64,000 bases of DNA from NCBI GenBank assembly GCA_045807125.1, contig JBJMHZ010000004.1:186001-250000 (forward strand). Direction: 5' to 3'. Made by a program: the position numbers and the translations under genes. Every line of letters starts with the position of its first letter. The first letter of the stretch is position 1. Below are positions 32,962 to 41,487 of the stretch, piece by piece. The stretch is from JBJMHZ01 sp045807125. GTDB lineage: Bacteria; Actinomycetota; Actinomycetes; JAWWOL01. Under the pieces are notes generated by a model. That model searched no databases and was not told the origin of the DNA. It worked only from the letters and a program-made list of their open reading frames with translations.

Positions 32962-33657
32962 ATGCGGGTGGGCCTGTTCGTGGCGTGCTACAACGACACG
33001 TTCTTCCCGGCCGCCGGCCGGGCGACCGTCGAGGTGCTCGAGCGGCTCGGCGTCGAGGTCGACTTCCCGCTCGAGCAGACGTGCTGCGGTCAGCTGCACC
33101 TCAATACCGGCTACCGGCCGGAGGCGACCCGGCTGGCCACGCGCTTCGTCGAGACGTTCGGCGCGTACGACGCCGTGGTCACGCCGTCCGCCTCGTGCGC
33201 CGGCATGGTGCGCGAGCACTACGCCGCGCTGGGCGCCACGGGGGCGCCGCCGGTCCACGAGCTCACCGAGCTCCTCGTCGACGTGCTGGGCGTGACCGAT
33301 GTCGGCGCGTACTTCCCGCACCGGGTGACCTACCACCCCACCTGCCACTCGCTGCGGATGCTGCGCGTCGGCGACCGGCCGCTGCGGCTGCTGCGCGCCG
33401 TCCGCGGCATCGACCTGGTGGAGCTGCCCCGCGGCGACGAGTGCTGCGGCTTCGGCGGCACCTTCAGCGTCAAGGAACCGGCCGTGTCGACCGCGATGCT
33501 CACCGACAAGGCTCGGCACGTGCTCGACACCGGCGCCGAGGTGCTCACGGCGGTCGACAGCTCCTGCCTGATGCACATCGGCGGCGGCCTGTCGCGCCAG
33601 CGCAGCGGGGTACGCACGGCGCACATCGCCGAGATCCTCGCGGAGACCGACGGGTGA
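32962..33657 (+). CDS. lutA: Lactate utilization protein A (CCG-domain Fe-S subunit)
   Basis: A 231-residue protein with two CCG domains that bind non-cubane iron-sulfur clusters, a subunit of the LutABC L-lactate dehydrogenase complex. The motifs are LEQTCCGQLHLNTG with SASCAG, and ECCGFGGTFSVKEP with SSCLMHIGGGL; VTYHPTCHSLRML lies between them. Length and order match LutA/YkgE. It begins a tight three-gene operon (GTGA overlaps to lutB and lutC) and is likely transcribed as a leaderless mRNA. Lactate is oxidised to pyruvate, with electrons passed on to quinone. Confidence 0.92.
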   Translation: MRVGLFVACYNDTFFPAAGRATVEVLERLGVEVDFPLEQTCCGQLHLNTGYRPEATRLATRFVETFGAYDAVVTPSASCAGMVREHYAALGATGAPPVHELTELLVDVLGVTDVGAYFPHRVTYHPTCHSLRMLRVGDRPLRLLRAVRGIDLVELPRGDECCGFGGTFSVKEPAVSTAMLTDKARHVLDTGAEVLTAVDSSCLMHIGGGLSRQRSGVRTAHIAEILAETDG

Positions 33658-35102
33658 CCCTCGACGGCCGCACGGACTTCCCCCGCACCGCCGAGCGGGC
33701 GGTGCGCGACGCGCAGCTGCGGGCCAACCTGCGCAGGGCGACGTCGACCATCAGGGCCCGCCGGGCCGCCGTGGTCGGCGAGCTGCCGGACTGGGAGCAG
33801 CTGCGCCTCGCCGGCGAGGCGATCAAGCGCCGTACGCTCCGCCATCTCGACGCGCACCTGGTGCGCCTGGAGGAGGCGGTCACCGCCGCCGGCGGCACCG
33901 TCCACTGGGCGCCGGACGCGGCGGCTGCCAACCAGGTGGTGCGCGACGTCGTGCGCCGGCACGGCGCGCGCGAGGTGGTCAAGGTCAAGAGCATCACGAC
34001 CGACGAGATCGGGCTCAACGACGCGCTGGCCGCCGACGGCGTCCGCGCGATCGAGACCGACCTGGCCGAGCTGATCGTGCAGCTCGGTCACGACCGGTCG
34101 AGCCACTTCCTCGTCCCGGCCATCCACAAGAACCGGTCGGAGATCCGCGCCATCTTCCAGCGCGAGATGGCGCCGGAGCTCACCCGCGAGCTGACCGACC
34201 GCCCGTCCGATCTCGCCGCGGCGGCCCGCCGGCACCTGCGGGCCGCCTTCCTGCGCGCCAGGGTCGCGGTGAGCGGTGGCAACTTCGCCATCGCGGAGAC
34301 CGGCAGCGTCTGCGTCGTCGAGTCCGAGGGCAACGGCCGGATGTGCCTGACCCTGCCCGAGGTGCTCGTCAGCGTCGTGGGCATCGAGAAGCTGCTCCCG
34401 ACCTGGCAGGACCTCGAGGTCTTCCTGCAGCTGCTGCCGCGCAGCTCGACCGGCGAGCGGATGAACCCGTACACGTCGATCTGGACCGGCGTGCACGACG
34501 GCGACGGGCCGCGCGAGTTCCACCTCGTCCTGCTCGACAACGGGCGGACGCGGGCGCTCGCCGACGAGATCGGCCGGCAGGCGCTCGCCTGCATCCGCTG
34601 CTCGGCCTGCCTCAACGTGTGCCCGGTCTACGAGCGCACCGGCGGCCATGCGTACGGGTCGGTATATCCGGGCCCGATCGGCGCGGTGGTCACGCCGCTG
34701 CTCGAGGGCGTCGGGGCGGCGCCGGCGCTGCCGTACGCGTCGAGCCTGTGCGGCGCCTGCTACGAGGTGTGCCCCGTGCGCATCGACATCCCCTCGGTGC
34801 TCGTGCACCTGCGGGGCAAGGTGGTGGAGCACGAGCGGGCCGGCCGGCGCGGCCCGGTGAGCCCGGAGGACGCCGTCATGCGGGCGCTCGCCGCGACGTT
34901 CGCCAGCCGCCGCCGCTACGAGGCGGCGCAGCGGCTCGGCCGGGCCGGCTCGCGGATCGTCGGCCGGAAGGGGCACGTCGGCCCGCTGCCCGGACCGCTG
35001 TCGGCGTGGACCGCCACCCGCGACGCGCCCGTGGTGGCCGAGCAGACGTTCCGGCAGTGGTGGCGGGCGCGCAGCGCGCAGGCACCCGGGGGACGGCGGT
35101 GA
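33654..35102 (+). CDS. lutB: Lactate utilization protein B (4Fe-4S subunit)
   Basis: A 482-residue LutB/YkgF protein. The N-terminal LUD domain (ALAADGVRAIETDLAELIVQLG, AVSGGNFAIAETGSVC) is followed by two [4Fe-4S] motifs: CIRCSACLNVCPVYERTGGH and SSLCGACYEVCPVRIDIP. The C-terminal region is helical. The GTG overlaps the lutA stop. It transfers electrons within the LutABC complex in the cytoplasm. Confidence 0.93.
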   Translation: MTLDGRTDFPRTAERAVRDAQLRANLRRATSTIRARRAAVVGELPDWEQLRLAGEAIKRRTLRHLDAHLVRLEEAVTAAGGTVHWAPDAAAANQVVRDVVRRHGAREVVKVKSITTDEIGLNDALAADGVRAIETDLAELIVQLGHDRSSHFLVPAIHKNRSEIRAIFQREMAPELTRELTDRPSDLAAAARRHLRAAFLRARVAVSGGNFAIAETGSVCVVESEGNGRMCLTLPEVLVSVVGIEKLLPTWQDLEVFLQLLPRSSTGERMNPYTSIWTGVHDGDGPREFHLVLLDNGRTRALADEIGRQALACIRCSACLNVCPVYERTGGHAYGSVYPGPIGAVVTPLLEGVGAAPALPYASSLCGACYEVCPVRIDIPSVLVHLRGKVVEHERAGRRGPVSPEDAVMRALAATFASRRRYEAAQRLGRAGSRIVGRKGHVGPLPGPLSAWTATRDAPVVAEQTFRQWWRARSAQAPGGRR

Positions 35103-35740
35103 CCGCCCGCGAGCAGGTGCTGGCCGCGGTGCGGGCCGCCCTGCGCGACGTGCCCGCCGCCGAGGCGCCCGGCGACGTGCCGGTGCCGCGGGACTACCGG
35201 CGCGCGGGCGAGCTTTCCTCGCCGGACGTGGTGGCGCTGCTGGTCGAGCGGGTGGCGGACTACCAGGCGACCGTCCACCGGGCGGCCGGGGACGAGGTGG
35301 CGGGGCTCGTGGGCCGCATCCTCGACGTCGAGGCGGCCGAGCGGGTCCTCGTGGCGCCCGGCCTGGACGCGTCGTGGTGGCCGGCGGTCGACGGGGTCGT
35401 CGCGGACGACGGCTCGCTCGGCGCGCTCGGCCTCGATGCGGTGGACGCCGCCGTCACCGGCTGCGCCGTCGCGATCGCCGAGACGGGGACGCTCGTGCTC
35501 GACGGGTCGCCCCGCTGCGGCCGCCGCCTGCTCTCGCTCGTTCCCGACCTCCACGTCTGCGTCGTCGACGCCGCCGACGTGGTCGCGACCGTGCCGGAGG
35601 CGCTGGAGCGCGTCGATGCCCGCAAGCGGCCGGTGACGCTGGTGTCCGGGCCGAGCGCGACCAGCGACATCGAGCTGTCGCGGGTCGAGGGCGTGCATGG
35701 ACCGCGCCGGCTGCACGTCGTCATCGTCGACGAGGCCTGA
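35099..35740 (+). CDS. lutC: Lactate utilization protein C (LUD domain)
   Basis: A 213-residue LUD-domain protein, LutC/YkgG. AVTGCAVAIAETGTLVLDGS and LSLVPDLHVCVVDAADVV are the conserved core and GPSATSDIELSRVEGVHGPR the C-terminal signature. GTG start overlapping lutB. A strong hairpin follows the stop, closing the operon. Confidence 0.92.
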   Translation: MTAREQVLAAVRAALRDVPAAEAPGDVPVPRDYRRAGELSSPDVVALLVERVADYQATVHRAAGDEVAGLVGRILDVEAAERVLVAPGLDASWWPAVDGVVADDGSLGALGLDAVDAAVTGCAVAIAETGTLVLDGSPRCGRRLLSLVPDLHVCVVDAADVVATVPEALERVDARKRPVTLVSGPSATSDIELSRVEGVHGPRRLHVVIVDEA

Positions 35741-35786
35741 TCCCCGGCTGATCGGAGCGGCTGCCGTAGGCGTCCGGCCCGACCTG

Positions 35787-35817
35787 CCGACTGCGGGCCC
35801 ACCGGGCCCGCAGTCGG
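35787..35817 (+). terminator. Terminator hairpin after lutABC
   Basis: A perfect 14-bp stem (35787-35800 with 35804-35817) and a 3-base loop, 46 bases after the lutC stop. It has no T-run, as is usual in high-GC actinobacteria. Confidence 0.7.
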
Positions 35818-35850
35818 GTTGCGGCGACGGAATTCGTGAGCCAGGCTCAT

Positions 35851-35867
35851 GGTTGCACGGTGCAACC
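35851..35867. promoter_or_regulatory. Perfect palindromic operator before the MFS exporter gene
   Basis: GGTTGCACGGTGCAACC is a perfect 8-bp inverted repeat around one base, 28 bases upstream of the MFS start. TTGCAnnnTGCAA palindromes of this kind are typical MarR-family sites in front of multidrug exporters. No regulator gene is adjacent. Confidence 0.65.
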
Positions 35868-35894
35868 AGATTGCCGCCAGCTCGATGGGACCGC

Positions 35895-37361
35895 ATGCTC
35901 GCCGACCGCATCAATCCGAAGATCAGCGTGAGCGTGGTCTTCGTCCTCGCCATGTTCATGGCGATCATGGATACGACGATCGTCAACGTGACGCTCCCGA
36001 CGCTGGGCCGGGAGTTTCACGTGCCGGCGGCGCAGATCGACAGCGTGATCGTCGGGTTCCTCGTCAGCCTCGCCGTGTTCATCCCGGCGTCCGGCTGGCT
36101 GGGCGACCGGTTCGGCACCAAGCGGGTGTTCCTGACCGCGCTCGTCGTCTTCACGATCGCGTCGGCGCTGTGCGGGCTGGCGCAGAGCCTGACCCAGCTG
36201 GTGTGGTTCCGCGTCCTCCAGGGCGTCGGCGGCGGGATGCTCACACCGGTCGGGCTCGCGATGCTCTACCGGACGTTCCCGCCGGAGGAGCGGGTGCGCG
36301 CGTCGAGCATCCTCACGGTGCCGACGGCGTTCGCCCCCGCGCTTGGCCCCGTCCTCGGCGGCTTCCTGGTGAGCGACGTCTCGTGGCGCTGGATCTTCTA
36401 CGTCAACGTGCCGATCGGCGTGGCGGGCTTCCTCTTCGGCGCGCTGTTCCTGCACGAGAACCGGCAGGCCGAGGCAGGCCGGTTCGACCTGCCCGGCTTC
36501 GCGCTCGCCGGCGCCGGCTTCGCCGGCCTGATGTACGCGCTGTCAGAGGGTCCCTCGCGCGGCTGGACGTCGCCGTCGATCGTCGGCCTCGGGCTGGCCG
36601 GCCTCGTGCTGCTCGCCGCCCTCGTCCGGTTCGAGCTGCGCGCGCGTCAGCCGATGCTCGACCTGCGCCTGGCCGCCAACCACCTGTTCCGCAGCACCAC
36701 GCTGGTGATGGTGGTCGGGACGATGGCCTTCCTCGGGACGCTGTACCTCGTCGCCCTCTTCTTCCAGGACGGCCTCGGGCTCTCGGCGCTCAACTCCGGC
36801 CTCAGCACGTTCCCGGAGGCGCTCGGCGTCATGGCCAGCGTGCAGATCGCGACGCGGATCTACCCCTACGTCGGTCCGCGCCGCATGGTGATGGGCGGGC
36901 TGACCGGCGTGGGGCTCACGACCGCCGCGATGGCGCTCGTCGGGCTCGACACCGACCTGTGGTGGATGCGCGGGCTGATGCTCCTGCTCGGGCTGTCGAT
37001 CGGCCAGGTCTTCGTGCCCGCGCAGGCCGCCGCGTTCGCGACGGTCAGCCCGGCGTCGACCGGCCGCGCCTCGACGCTGTTCAACGCCGGGCGGCAGCTC
37101 GGCGGGGCGGTGGGCGTCGCCGTCCTCAGCACCGTCATCGCGGCCGTCGGGACGACCCGTCAGGTCGACGGGCACCCCGCGCCGCACCTCGCGTCGTACC
37201 ACCTGGCCTTCCTCACGGCCGCGGCGCTCGCGCTGGTCGCGGCCGCGTTCGGCGGGCTGATCGACGACCGGGCCGCCGCACCCACCATGCGCCGCCGTGG
37301 CCGGAACGCGCCGGCGCCGGTGCCCGCTCAGGTCCGGCGCGAGGTGGCCCCCGCGGGCTGA
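35895..37361 (+). CDS. MFS multidrug exporter, EmrB/QacA (DHA2) type
   Basis: A 488-residue drug:proton antiporter with about 14 membrane helices. MAIMDTTIVNVTLPTLG (motif D1), GWLGDRFGTKRVFL (motif A), QGVGGGMLTPVGLAMLYRTFP and TAFAPALGPVLGGFLVSDVSWRWIFYVNVPIG (motif C region, seen in two parts) are diagnostic. The ATG at 35895 gives a short N-terminal tail before helix 1; no better ribosome site is seen. Expression is probably inducible through the upstream palindrome. The exported compound is unknown. Confidence 0.93.
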   Translation: MLADRINPKISVSVVFVLAMFMAIMDTTIVNVTLPTLGREFHVPAAQIDSVIVGFLVSLAVFIPASGWLGDRFGTKRVFLTALVVFTIASALCGLAQSLTQLVWFRVLQGVGGGMLTPVGLAMLYRTFPPEERVRASSILTVPTAFAPALGPVLGGFLVSDVSWRWIFYVNVPIGVAGFLFGALFLHENRQAEAGRFDLPGFALAGAGFAGLMYALSEGPSRGWTSPSIVGLGLAGLVLLAALVRFELRARQPMLDLRLAANHLFRSTTLVMVVGTMAFLGTLYLVALFFQDGLGLSALNSGLSTFPEALGVMASVQIATRIYPYVGPRRMVMGGLTGVGLTTAAMALVGLDTDLWWMRGLMLLLGLSIGQVFVPAQAAAFATVSPASTGRASTLFNAGRQLGGAVGVAVLSTVIAAVGTTRQVDGHPAPHLASYHLAFLTAAALALVAAAFGGLIDDRAAAPTMRRRGRNAPAPVPAQVRREVAPAG

Positions 37362-37397
37362 GCGCCCCGACCGGCCGGGAACGGCCCGGCGCAGCAG

Positions 37398-37403
37398 TAG
37401 TCT
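37398..37403 (+). promoter_or_regulatory. -10 element, leaderless promoter of the TIR gene
   Basis: TAGTCT with 6 bases to the ATG and no ribosome site. Confidence 0.5.
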
Positions 37404-37409
37404 CGCAAA

Positions 37410-38981
37410 ATGACCGGGACCGACCTGCCGCCGGCTGCGTTCCTGAGCTACGTCCATGCCGACGACGAGAATGACAACGGCGCCATCACGACGCTTCGCG
37501 AGCGGCTCCAGGGCGAGATCGGCGTGCAGATCGGCCGGAAGTTCGTCATCTTCCAGGACCGCACCCACGTGCAGTGGGGCGAGGCGTGGCGCCGGCGGCT
37601 GGAGGAGGGCGTCGACACGGTGGCGCTGCTCATCCCGGTGATCACGCCCATGTTCTTCGCGAGCGGCGAGTGCCGCCGCGAGGTCGAGCGGTTCCTGGAC
37701 CGCGAGCGCGAGCTCGGCCGCAACGACCTGATCCTGCCGATCTACTACGTCAGCGCGTCCGAGATCGACGACCCGGCTCGCCGCGAGGGCGATCCGATGG
37801 CGGGCGAGCTGGCGAGCCGGCAGTACGAGGACTGGCGCCACCTGCGCTTCGAGCCGTTCACCTCGCCGGTCGTGCGCCGGCAGCTGGCGCAGCTCGCCTC
37901 GCGCATGCGCGACAACTTCTGGCAGGACGTGGCTTCGTCGACGATCGCCCCTCCCGCGGCCGCCGAGCGCGCGCCGGAACGGGCCTCGGCGGCCGCCCGG
38001 CCGGCCAGGACCGTCGCGGTGCGGAACGACCCGCCGACCCTGGTCGTCGACCAGTTCGGCAGGGCCGACCACGACACGATCACGGCAGCCGTCGACGCCG
38101 CCCGGCCGGGCACCCGCATCCTCGTCCGCCCTGGTCTGTACGAGGAGGGGCTCGTCATCGACAAGGCCCTCGAGATCCTCGGCGACGGGCCCGTCGGCGA
38201 CATCATCGTGCGCGCCAAGGGCCAGGACGCGGTGCTCTTCGAGGCCAACATCGGCCGCATCGCCAACCTGTCGCTGCGGCAGGCCGGCGAGGGGGCCTGG
38301 TACGCGGTCGACGTGACGCAAGGGCGCCTCGAGCTAGAGGACTGCGACATCGTCAGCGCGAGCCTGGCCTGCGTCGGCGTGCACCACGGGGCCGACCCGC
38401 GCGTCCGGCGCTGCCGCATCCACGACGGCGGGGGAGAGGGCGGCATCTTCGTCTACGAGCGGGGCCTCGGCACGTTCGAGGACAACGAGATCGTCGGCAG
38501 CAGGACGTCGGGCGTCGAGATCAAGGACGGTGGCGACCCGACCTTCCGCCGCAACCGGATCGTCGACGGCCGCCAGACCGGCATCTACGTCTACGAGCAG
38601 GGCCTCGGCACGTTCGAGGACAACGAGATCGTCGGCAACGGTTACTCGGGGATCGCCCTCAAGGAGGGCGCGAGCCCGACCTTCCGCCGCAACCGCATCG
38701 CCAACGGCCACCAGACCGGCGTCTACGTGCACGACGAGGGGCTCGGCAGGTTCGAGGACAACGAGATCGTCGGCAACGCCCTGTCCGGCATCTACGTCAC
38801 GACCGGCGGCAACCCGATCGTCCGCCGCAACAAGGTGGCGTCGAACGGCGGGTACGGGATCTGGCTCGCCGAGGACGCCAAGGGCACCTTCGAGGGCAAC
38901 GAGCTGGCCGACAACGCGAAAGGGCCCTGGAGCCCTGACCGACCCGCCGACGTCGACGTGTCGGACAGCACCGAGAGCTGA
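37410..38981 (+). CDS. TIR-domain protein fused to a right-handed beta-helix
   Basis: A 523-residue protein. Residues about 9-150 form a TIR-like domain: AAFLSYVHADDENDN, FQDRTHVQWGEAWRRRLEEGVDTVALLIPVITPMFFASGEC in two parts, with a candidate catalytic Glu at about residue 91 (CRREVERFL) and YEDWRHLRFE later. A Pro/Ala-rich linker follows (175-205). Residues 205-515 are a parallel beta-helix of NosD/pectate-lyase type starting FGRADHDTITAAVDAARPGTRILVRPGLY and containing three near-identical 46-residue repeats. Bacterial TIR domains often cleave NAD in defence. The beta-helix may be a sensor or scaffold. No partner gene is adjacent. Probably leaderless. Confidence 0.85.
   Translation: MTGTDLPPAAFLSYVHADDENDNGAITTLRERLQGEIGVQIGRKFVIFQDRTHVQWGEAWRRRLEEGVDTVALLIPVITPMFFASGECRREVERFLDRERELGRNDLILPIYYVSASEIDDPARREGDPMAGELASRQYEDWRHLRFEPFTSPVVRRQLAQLASRMRDNFWQDVASSTIAPPAAAERAPERASAAARPARTVAVRNDPPTLVVDQFGRADHDTITAAVDAARPGTRILVRPGLYEEGLVIDKALEILGDGPVGDIIVRAKGQDAVLFEANIGRIANLSLRQAGEGAWYAVDVTQGRLELEDCDIVSASLACVGVHHGADPRVRRCRIHDGGGEGGIFVYERGLGTFEDNEIVGSRTSGVEIKDGGDPTFRRNRIVDGRQTGIYVYEQGLGTFEDNEIVGNGYSGIALKEGASPTFRRNRIANGHQTGVYVHDEGLGRFEDNEIVGNALSGIYVTTGGNPIVRRNKVASNGGYGIWLAEDAKGTFEGNELADNAKGPWSPDRPADVDVSDSTES
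38463..38876 (+). repeat. Three 138-nt coding repeats in the beta-helix
   Basis: Units at 38463, 38601 and 38739 each encode G-L-G-(T/R)-F-E-D-N-E-I-V-G followed by a second coil with FRRNRI. The first two are almost identical at DNA level, which points to recent duplication or gene conversion. Confidence 0.8.
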
Positions 38982-39029
38982 CCGTCGCGAGACCGTCGGA
39001 GGTCGGGCCGCCCGAACGATGATGAGGAC

Positions 39030-39605
39030 GTGAGCGACCAGCCGGCACCCGCCGCCGCCCGCTCGGGCGGCGATCCCCGCGCTGCCCTGCTCGCCGTCTA
39101 CGGCCATGCGCTCCCGCAGGTGTACGGCTACCTGCTCGCCCGCTGCGGCGGCCGCGCGGCCGTCGCCGAGGAGCTCACCGCCGAGACGTTCCTCGCCGCC
39201 GTCGACGCCGTGCGGCGCGACGACCCGCCGCCGGTCGACGTGCGCTGGCTCGTGGGCGTCGCGCGGCACAAGCTCGTCGACCACTGGCGGCGGCAGGCCA
39301 GGGAGGAGCGCGCGCTGGAGGCGGTCGGCACCGACCCGACGCACCCGGCGAGCCGGGCAGCGGCGAGGGACCCGTGGGACGAGCCGTTCGACTCGATCGA
39401 CGCCGCCTGCGCTCACGCGACGCTGGCCAGGCTGGCGCCGTACCACCGCGCGGCGCTCACCCTGCGCTACCTCGACGACATGTCCGTGCCCGAGGTGGCC
39501 AGCGCGCTCGGCCGCACCCTGCACGCCACCGAGGCGCTGCTGGTGCGGGCCCGCGTCGCCTTCCGCCGCGCGTACGCCGACGAGGCAGGGGAGGGACGGC
39601 CGTGA
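39030..39605 (+). CDS. ECF-type RNA polymerase sigma factor
   Basis: A 191-residue sigma-70 family factor with region 2 (LPQVYGYLLARCGGRAAVAEELTAETFLAAVDAV and WLVGVARHKLVDHWRRQ, in two parts) and region 4 (LARLAPYHRAALTLRYLDDMSVPEVASALGRTLHATEALLVRAR, in parts). GTG start with a GAGGA site. It overlaps the VOC protein gene by GTGA, so the two are translated together. No anti-sigma factor gene is adjacent, unless the N-terminal tail of the downstream protein serves that purpose. Confidence 0.9.
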   Translation: MSDQPAPAAARSGGDPRAALLAVYGHALPQVYGYLLARCGGRAAVAEELTAETFLAAVDAVRRDDPPPVDVRWLVGVARHKLVDHWRRQAREERALEAVGTDPTHPASRAAARDPWDEPFDSIDAACAHATLARLAPYHRAALTLRYLDDMSVPEVASALGRTLHATEALLVRARVAFRRAYADEAGEGRP

Positions 39606-40828
39606 CCGACCCGCTCGACGTCCTCCGGCTGCCGGTCGCGCCGGTCGACCCCGACCCAGCCTTCGCCATCCGCCTGCGCGCTCGCATCGAGCGGGCGCTG
39701 CACCTGCCCCCAGGAGTCGCCGTGACCACCACGACCGCCGCGCCCCGCACGGCGCCGTCCCCGCCCGCGCCGCCCCACGGCGCCGCCATCCCGTACCTCG
39801 CGGTCGCCGACGCTCGCCGCGCGATCGCCTGGTACGTCGAGGTGCTCGCCGCCACCGTCGCCTACCAGCCGATCGTCATGCCGGACGGGCGCGTCGGCCA
39901 CGCCGAGCTCGCCGTCTCGGGCGGCGCGCTCTACCTGTCCGACGCGCACCCCGAGATCGGCGTCGTCGCCCCGGCTCAGGAGGGCGCGTCGGTCACTCTG
40001 GTCCTCGACGTCCCCGACGTCGACGCGACCGTCGCACGGGCGGTCGAGGCCGGCGCCCGGCTGGACCGGCCCCCGTACGAGGACCACGGCCACCGCAACG
40101 CCGTCGTCGTCGACCCGTTCGGCCACCGCTGGATGCTGCAGGCCCCGCTGCCGCAGGCCGACGGCTACCGGCACGGCGACATCTGCTACGCGTCGATCTG
40201 GACGGCCGACGCCGACCGCGCCGCTGAGCTGCTCGCGGACGTCCTTGGCTGGGGAGACGCTCCCACCCAGGGCATCAGCGGCGGGCACGAGCGGGGCACG
40301 CTCTTCTGCTGCTACGCGGTCGACGACGTTGACGCGGCGACCGACCGCGTCCGCACCGCCGGTGGGAGCGCCGGCGAGCCGCGGCAGGAGCCGTACGGCA
40401 TGGTCGCCGACTGCGTCGACGACCAGGGCATGCCGTTCGCGGTCTGCGAGCTGGCCGGGGACGCGGCGGCGATCCCGCGCCCGCCCGCTGGCGGCGCCCG
40501 CCACGGCGACCTCGCCTACGTCACCCTGCTGGTCGTCGACGCCGACCGGGCCAGGGCGTTCTACGGCGCGGTGCTCGGCTGGACCTTCACGCCCGGCCGG
40601 GTCACCGACGGCTGGAACGTCGAGGGCGTCGTCCCGATGACCGGGCTCTCCGGTGGCCACGAGCAGGCGACCGGCGTGCCGATGTGGCGGGTGGACGACA
40701 TCGGCGCGGCGGTCCGCCGGGTGCGCGCGGCCGGCGGTACCGCGACCGACCCGGAGCGCCAGCCGTACGGGATCACCTCGCACTGCGCCGACGACCAGGG
40801 GACCGCCTTCTACCTCGGTCAGCTCTGA
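39602..40828 (+). CDS. Triple VOC (glyoxalase-like) domain protein with sigma-linked N-terminal tail
   Basis: A 408-residue protein with three tandem vicinal-oxygen-chelate domains: about residues 57-180 (IPYLAVADARRAIAWYVEVLAA), 185-295 (ICYASIWTADADRAAELLADVLGW) and 300-408 (LAYVTLLVVDADRARAFYGAVLGW). Before them, PVDPDPAFAIRLRARIERAL is a tail type often seen in proteins encoded next to this class of ECF sigma factor. VOC domains bind small molecules through a metal or act as lyases or resistance proteins. It may sense a ligand and control the co-translated sigma factor, but that is inference. Confidence 0.82.
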   Translation: MTDPLDVLRLPVAPVDPDPAFAIRLRARIERALHLPPGVAVTTTTAAPRTAPSPPAPPHGAAIPYLAVADARRAIAWYVEVLAATVAYQPIVMPDGRVGHAELAVSGGALYLSDAHPEIGVVAPAQEGASVTLVLDVPDVDATVARAVEAGARLDRPPYEDHGHRNAVVVDPFGHRWMLQAPLPQADGYRHGDICYASIWTADADRAAELLADVLGWGDAPTQGISGGHERGTLFCCYAVDDVDAATDRVRTAGGSAGEPRQEPYGMVADCVDDQGMPFAVCELAGDAAAIPRPPAGGARHGDLAYVTLLVVDADRARAFYGAVLGWTFTPGRVTDGWNVEGVVPMTGLSGGHEQATGVPMWRVDDIGAAVRRVRAAGGTATDPERQPYGITSHCADDQGTAFYLGQL

Positions 40829-41269
40829 GCTGGCCGGCTCGCCGGCCGGGTCGCCATGAGCCACAGGAACTCGGCGATCCGGCCGCCGCCCTCGTCGCCT
40901 CCTCGCCGATGCCGCCGAAGAACATCGGCACCCCGAGCCAGTCCGGGTCGACGTCGTCGCCGGCACCGACCGGCGCGGCCGGGTCATGTCAGCCTGCAGC
41001 AGCCGGGCGCCCGGCGCGGCGCCGCGGGCCAGCCGCAGCTGGGCCAGCGACGCGTCGACGCCGACCACCGCGTGCGTGGCGGCGAGCAGCCGGGTCGCCG
41101 GCTCTCCCGCGCCGCAGCCCAGCTCCACGACGAGGCTGCCCGGGCGCAACCGGGTCAGCAGCCGGTCGAGCTGGGCGAGCCGCACCGGCCCGTCCTTCGA
41201 CCATTCCCGGTAGCGCTCGCCGATCCGGTCGTAGCCGGCTCGGACGACGTCGAACGGCTCGTGCGTCAC
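40819..41269 (-). pseudogene. Decayed SAM-dependent methyltransferase
   Basis: The first 95 codons from 41269 are a normal methyltransferase N-terminus (DVVRAGYDRIGERYREW, LVVELGCGAGEPATRLLAA, VVGVDASLAQLRLAR, LLQADMTR). After that the frame breaks near 40987. Family sequence resumes in a second frame (DPDWLGVPMFFGGIGEEATR, 40985-40905) and again in a third (IAEFLWLMATRP, 40900-40850). About 50 codons between the first two parts are absent. Two frame changes and a deletion make a functional product unlikely. It is convergent with, and overlaps, the end of the VOC gene. Confidence 0.8.
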
Positions 41270-41307
41270 CGGCCAAGGCTATGCGGGCGCCGACAAGGGG
41301 TGCCTCG

Positions 41308-41361
41308 CCGGAGTCGCTTGCGGAATCCGCAACCGGTTGCGGATCCGGCAAGCGACTCCGG
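41308..41361. repeat. 54-nt near-perfect palindrome
   Basis: Two 27-nt arms (41308-41334 and 41335-41361) with two mismatches and no spacer; the centre is AACCGGTT. As RNA it would form a long hairpin. It lies just upstream of the methyltransferase pseudogene and 127 bases before the YczE-type gene. Confidence 0.8.
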
Positions 41362-41401
41362 AGGGACACCGGTCGCCGGGCCGCCCAGGTCGCACCTGAT
41401 G

Positions 41402-41473
41402 GCCGAGCTCGGGTCGCGCCAGGTGGCCGAGCTCGGGTCGCGCCAGGTGGCCGCGCTCGGGTCGCGCCAGGTG
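41402..41473. repeat. Three 24-nt tandem repeats
   Basis: Units at 41402, 41426 and 41450 share CTCGGGTCGCGCCAGGTG; only the third has one base changed (GCCGC for GCCGA). A fourth partial copy (GCAGAGTGGG) runs into the start of the next gene. Each unit has a GAGCTC core in copies one and two. Confidence 0.85.
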
Positions 41474-41487
41474 GCAGAGTGGGAGGG

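Noticed and set aside
41402..41473. Three 24-nt repeats considered as a CRISPR array
   Set aside because: The units are directly adjacent without spacers and no cas genes are present.
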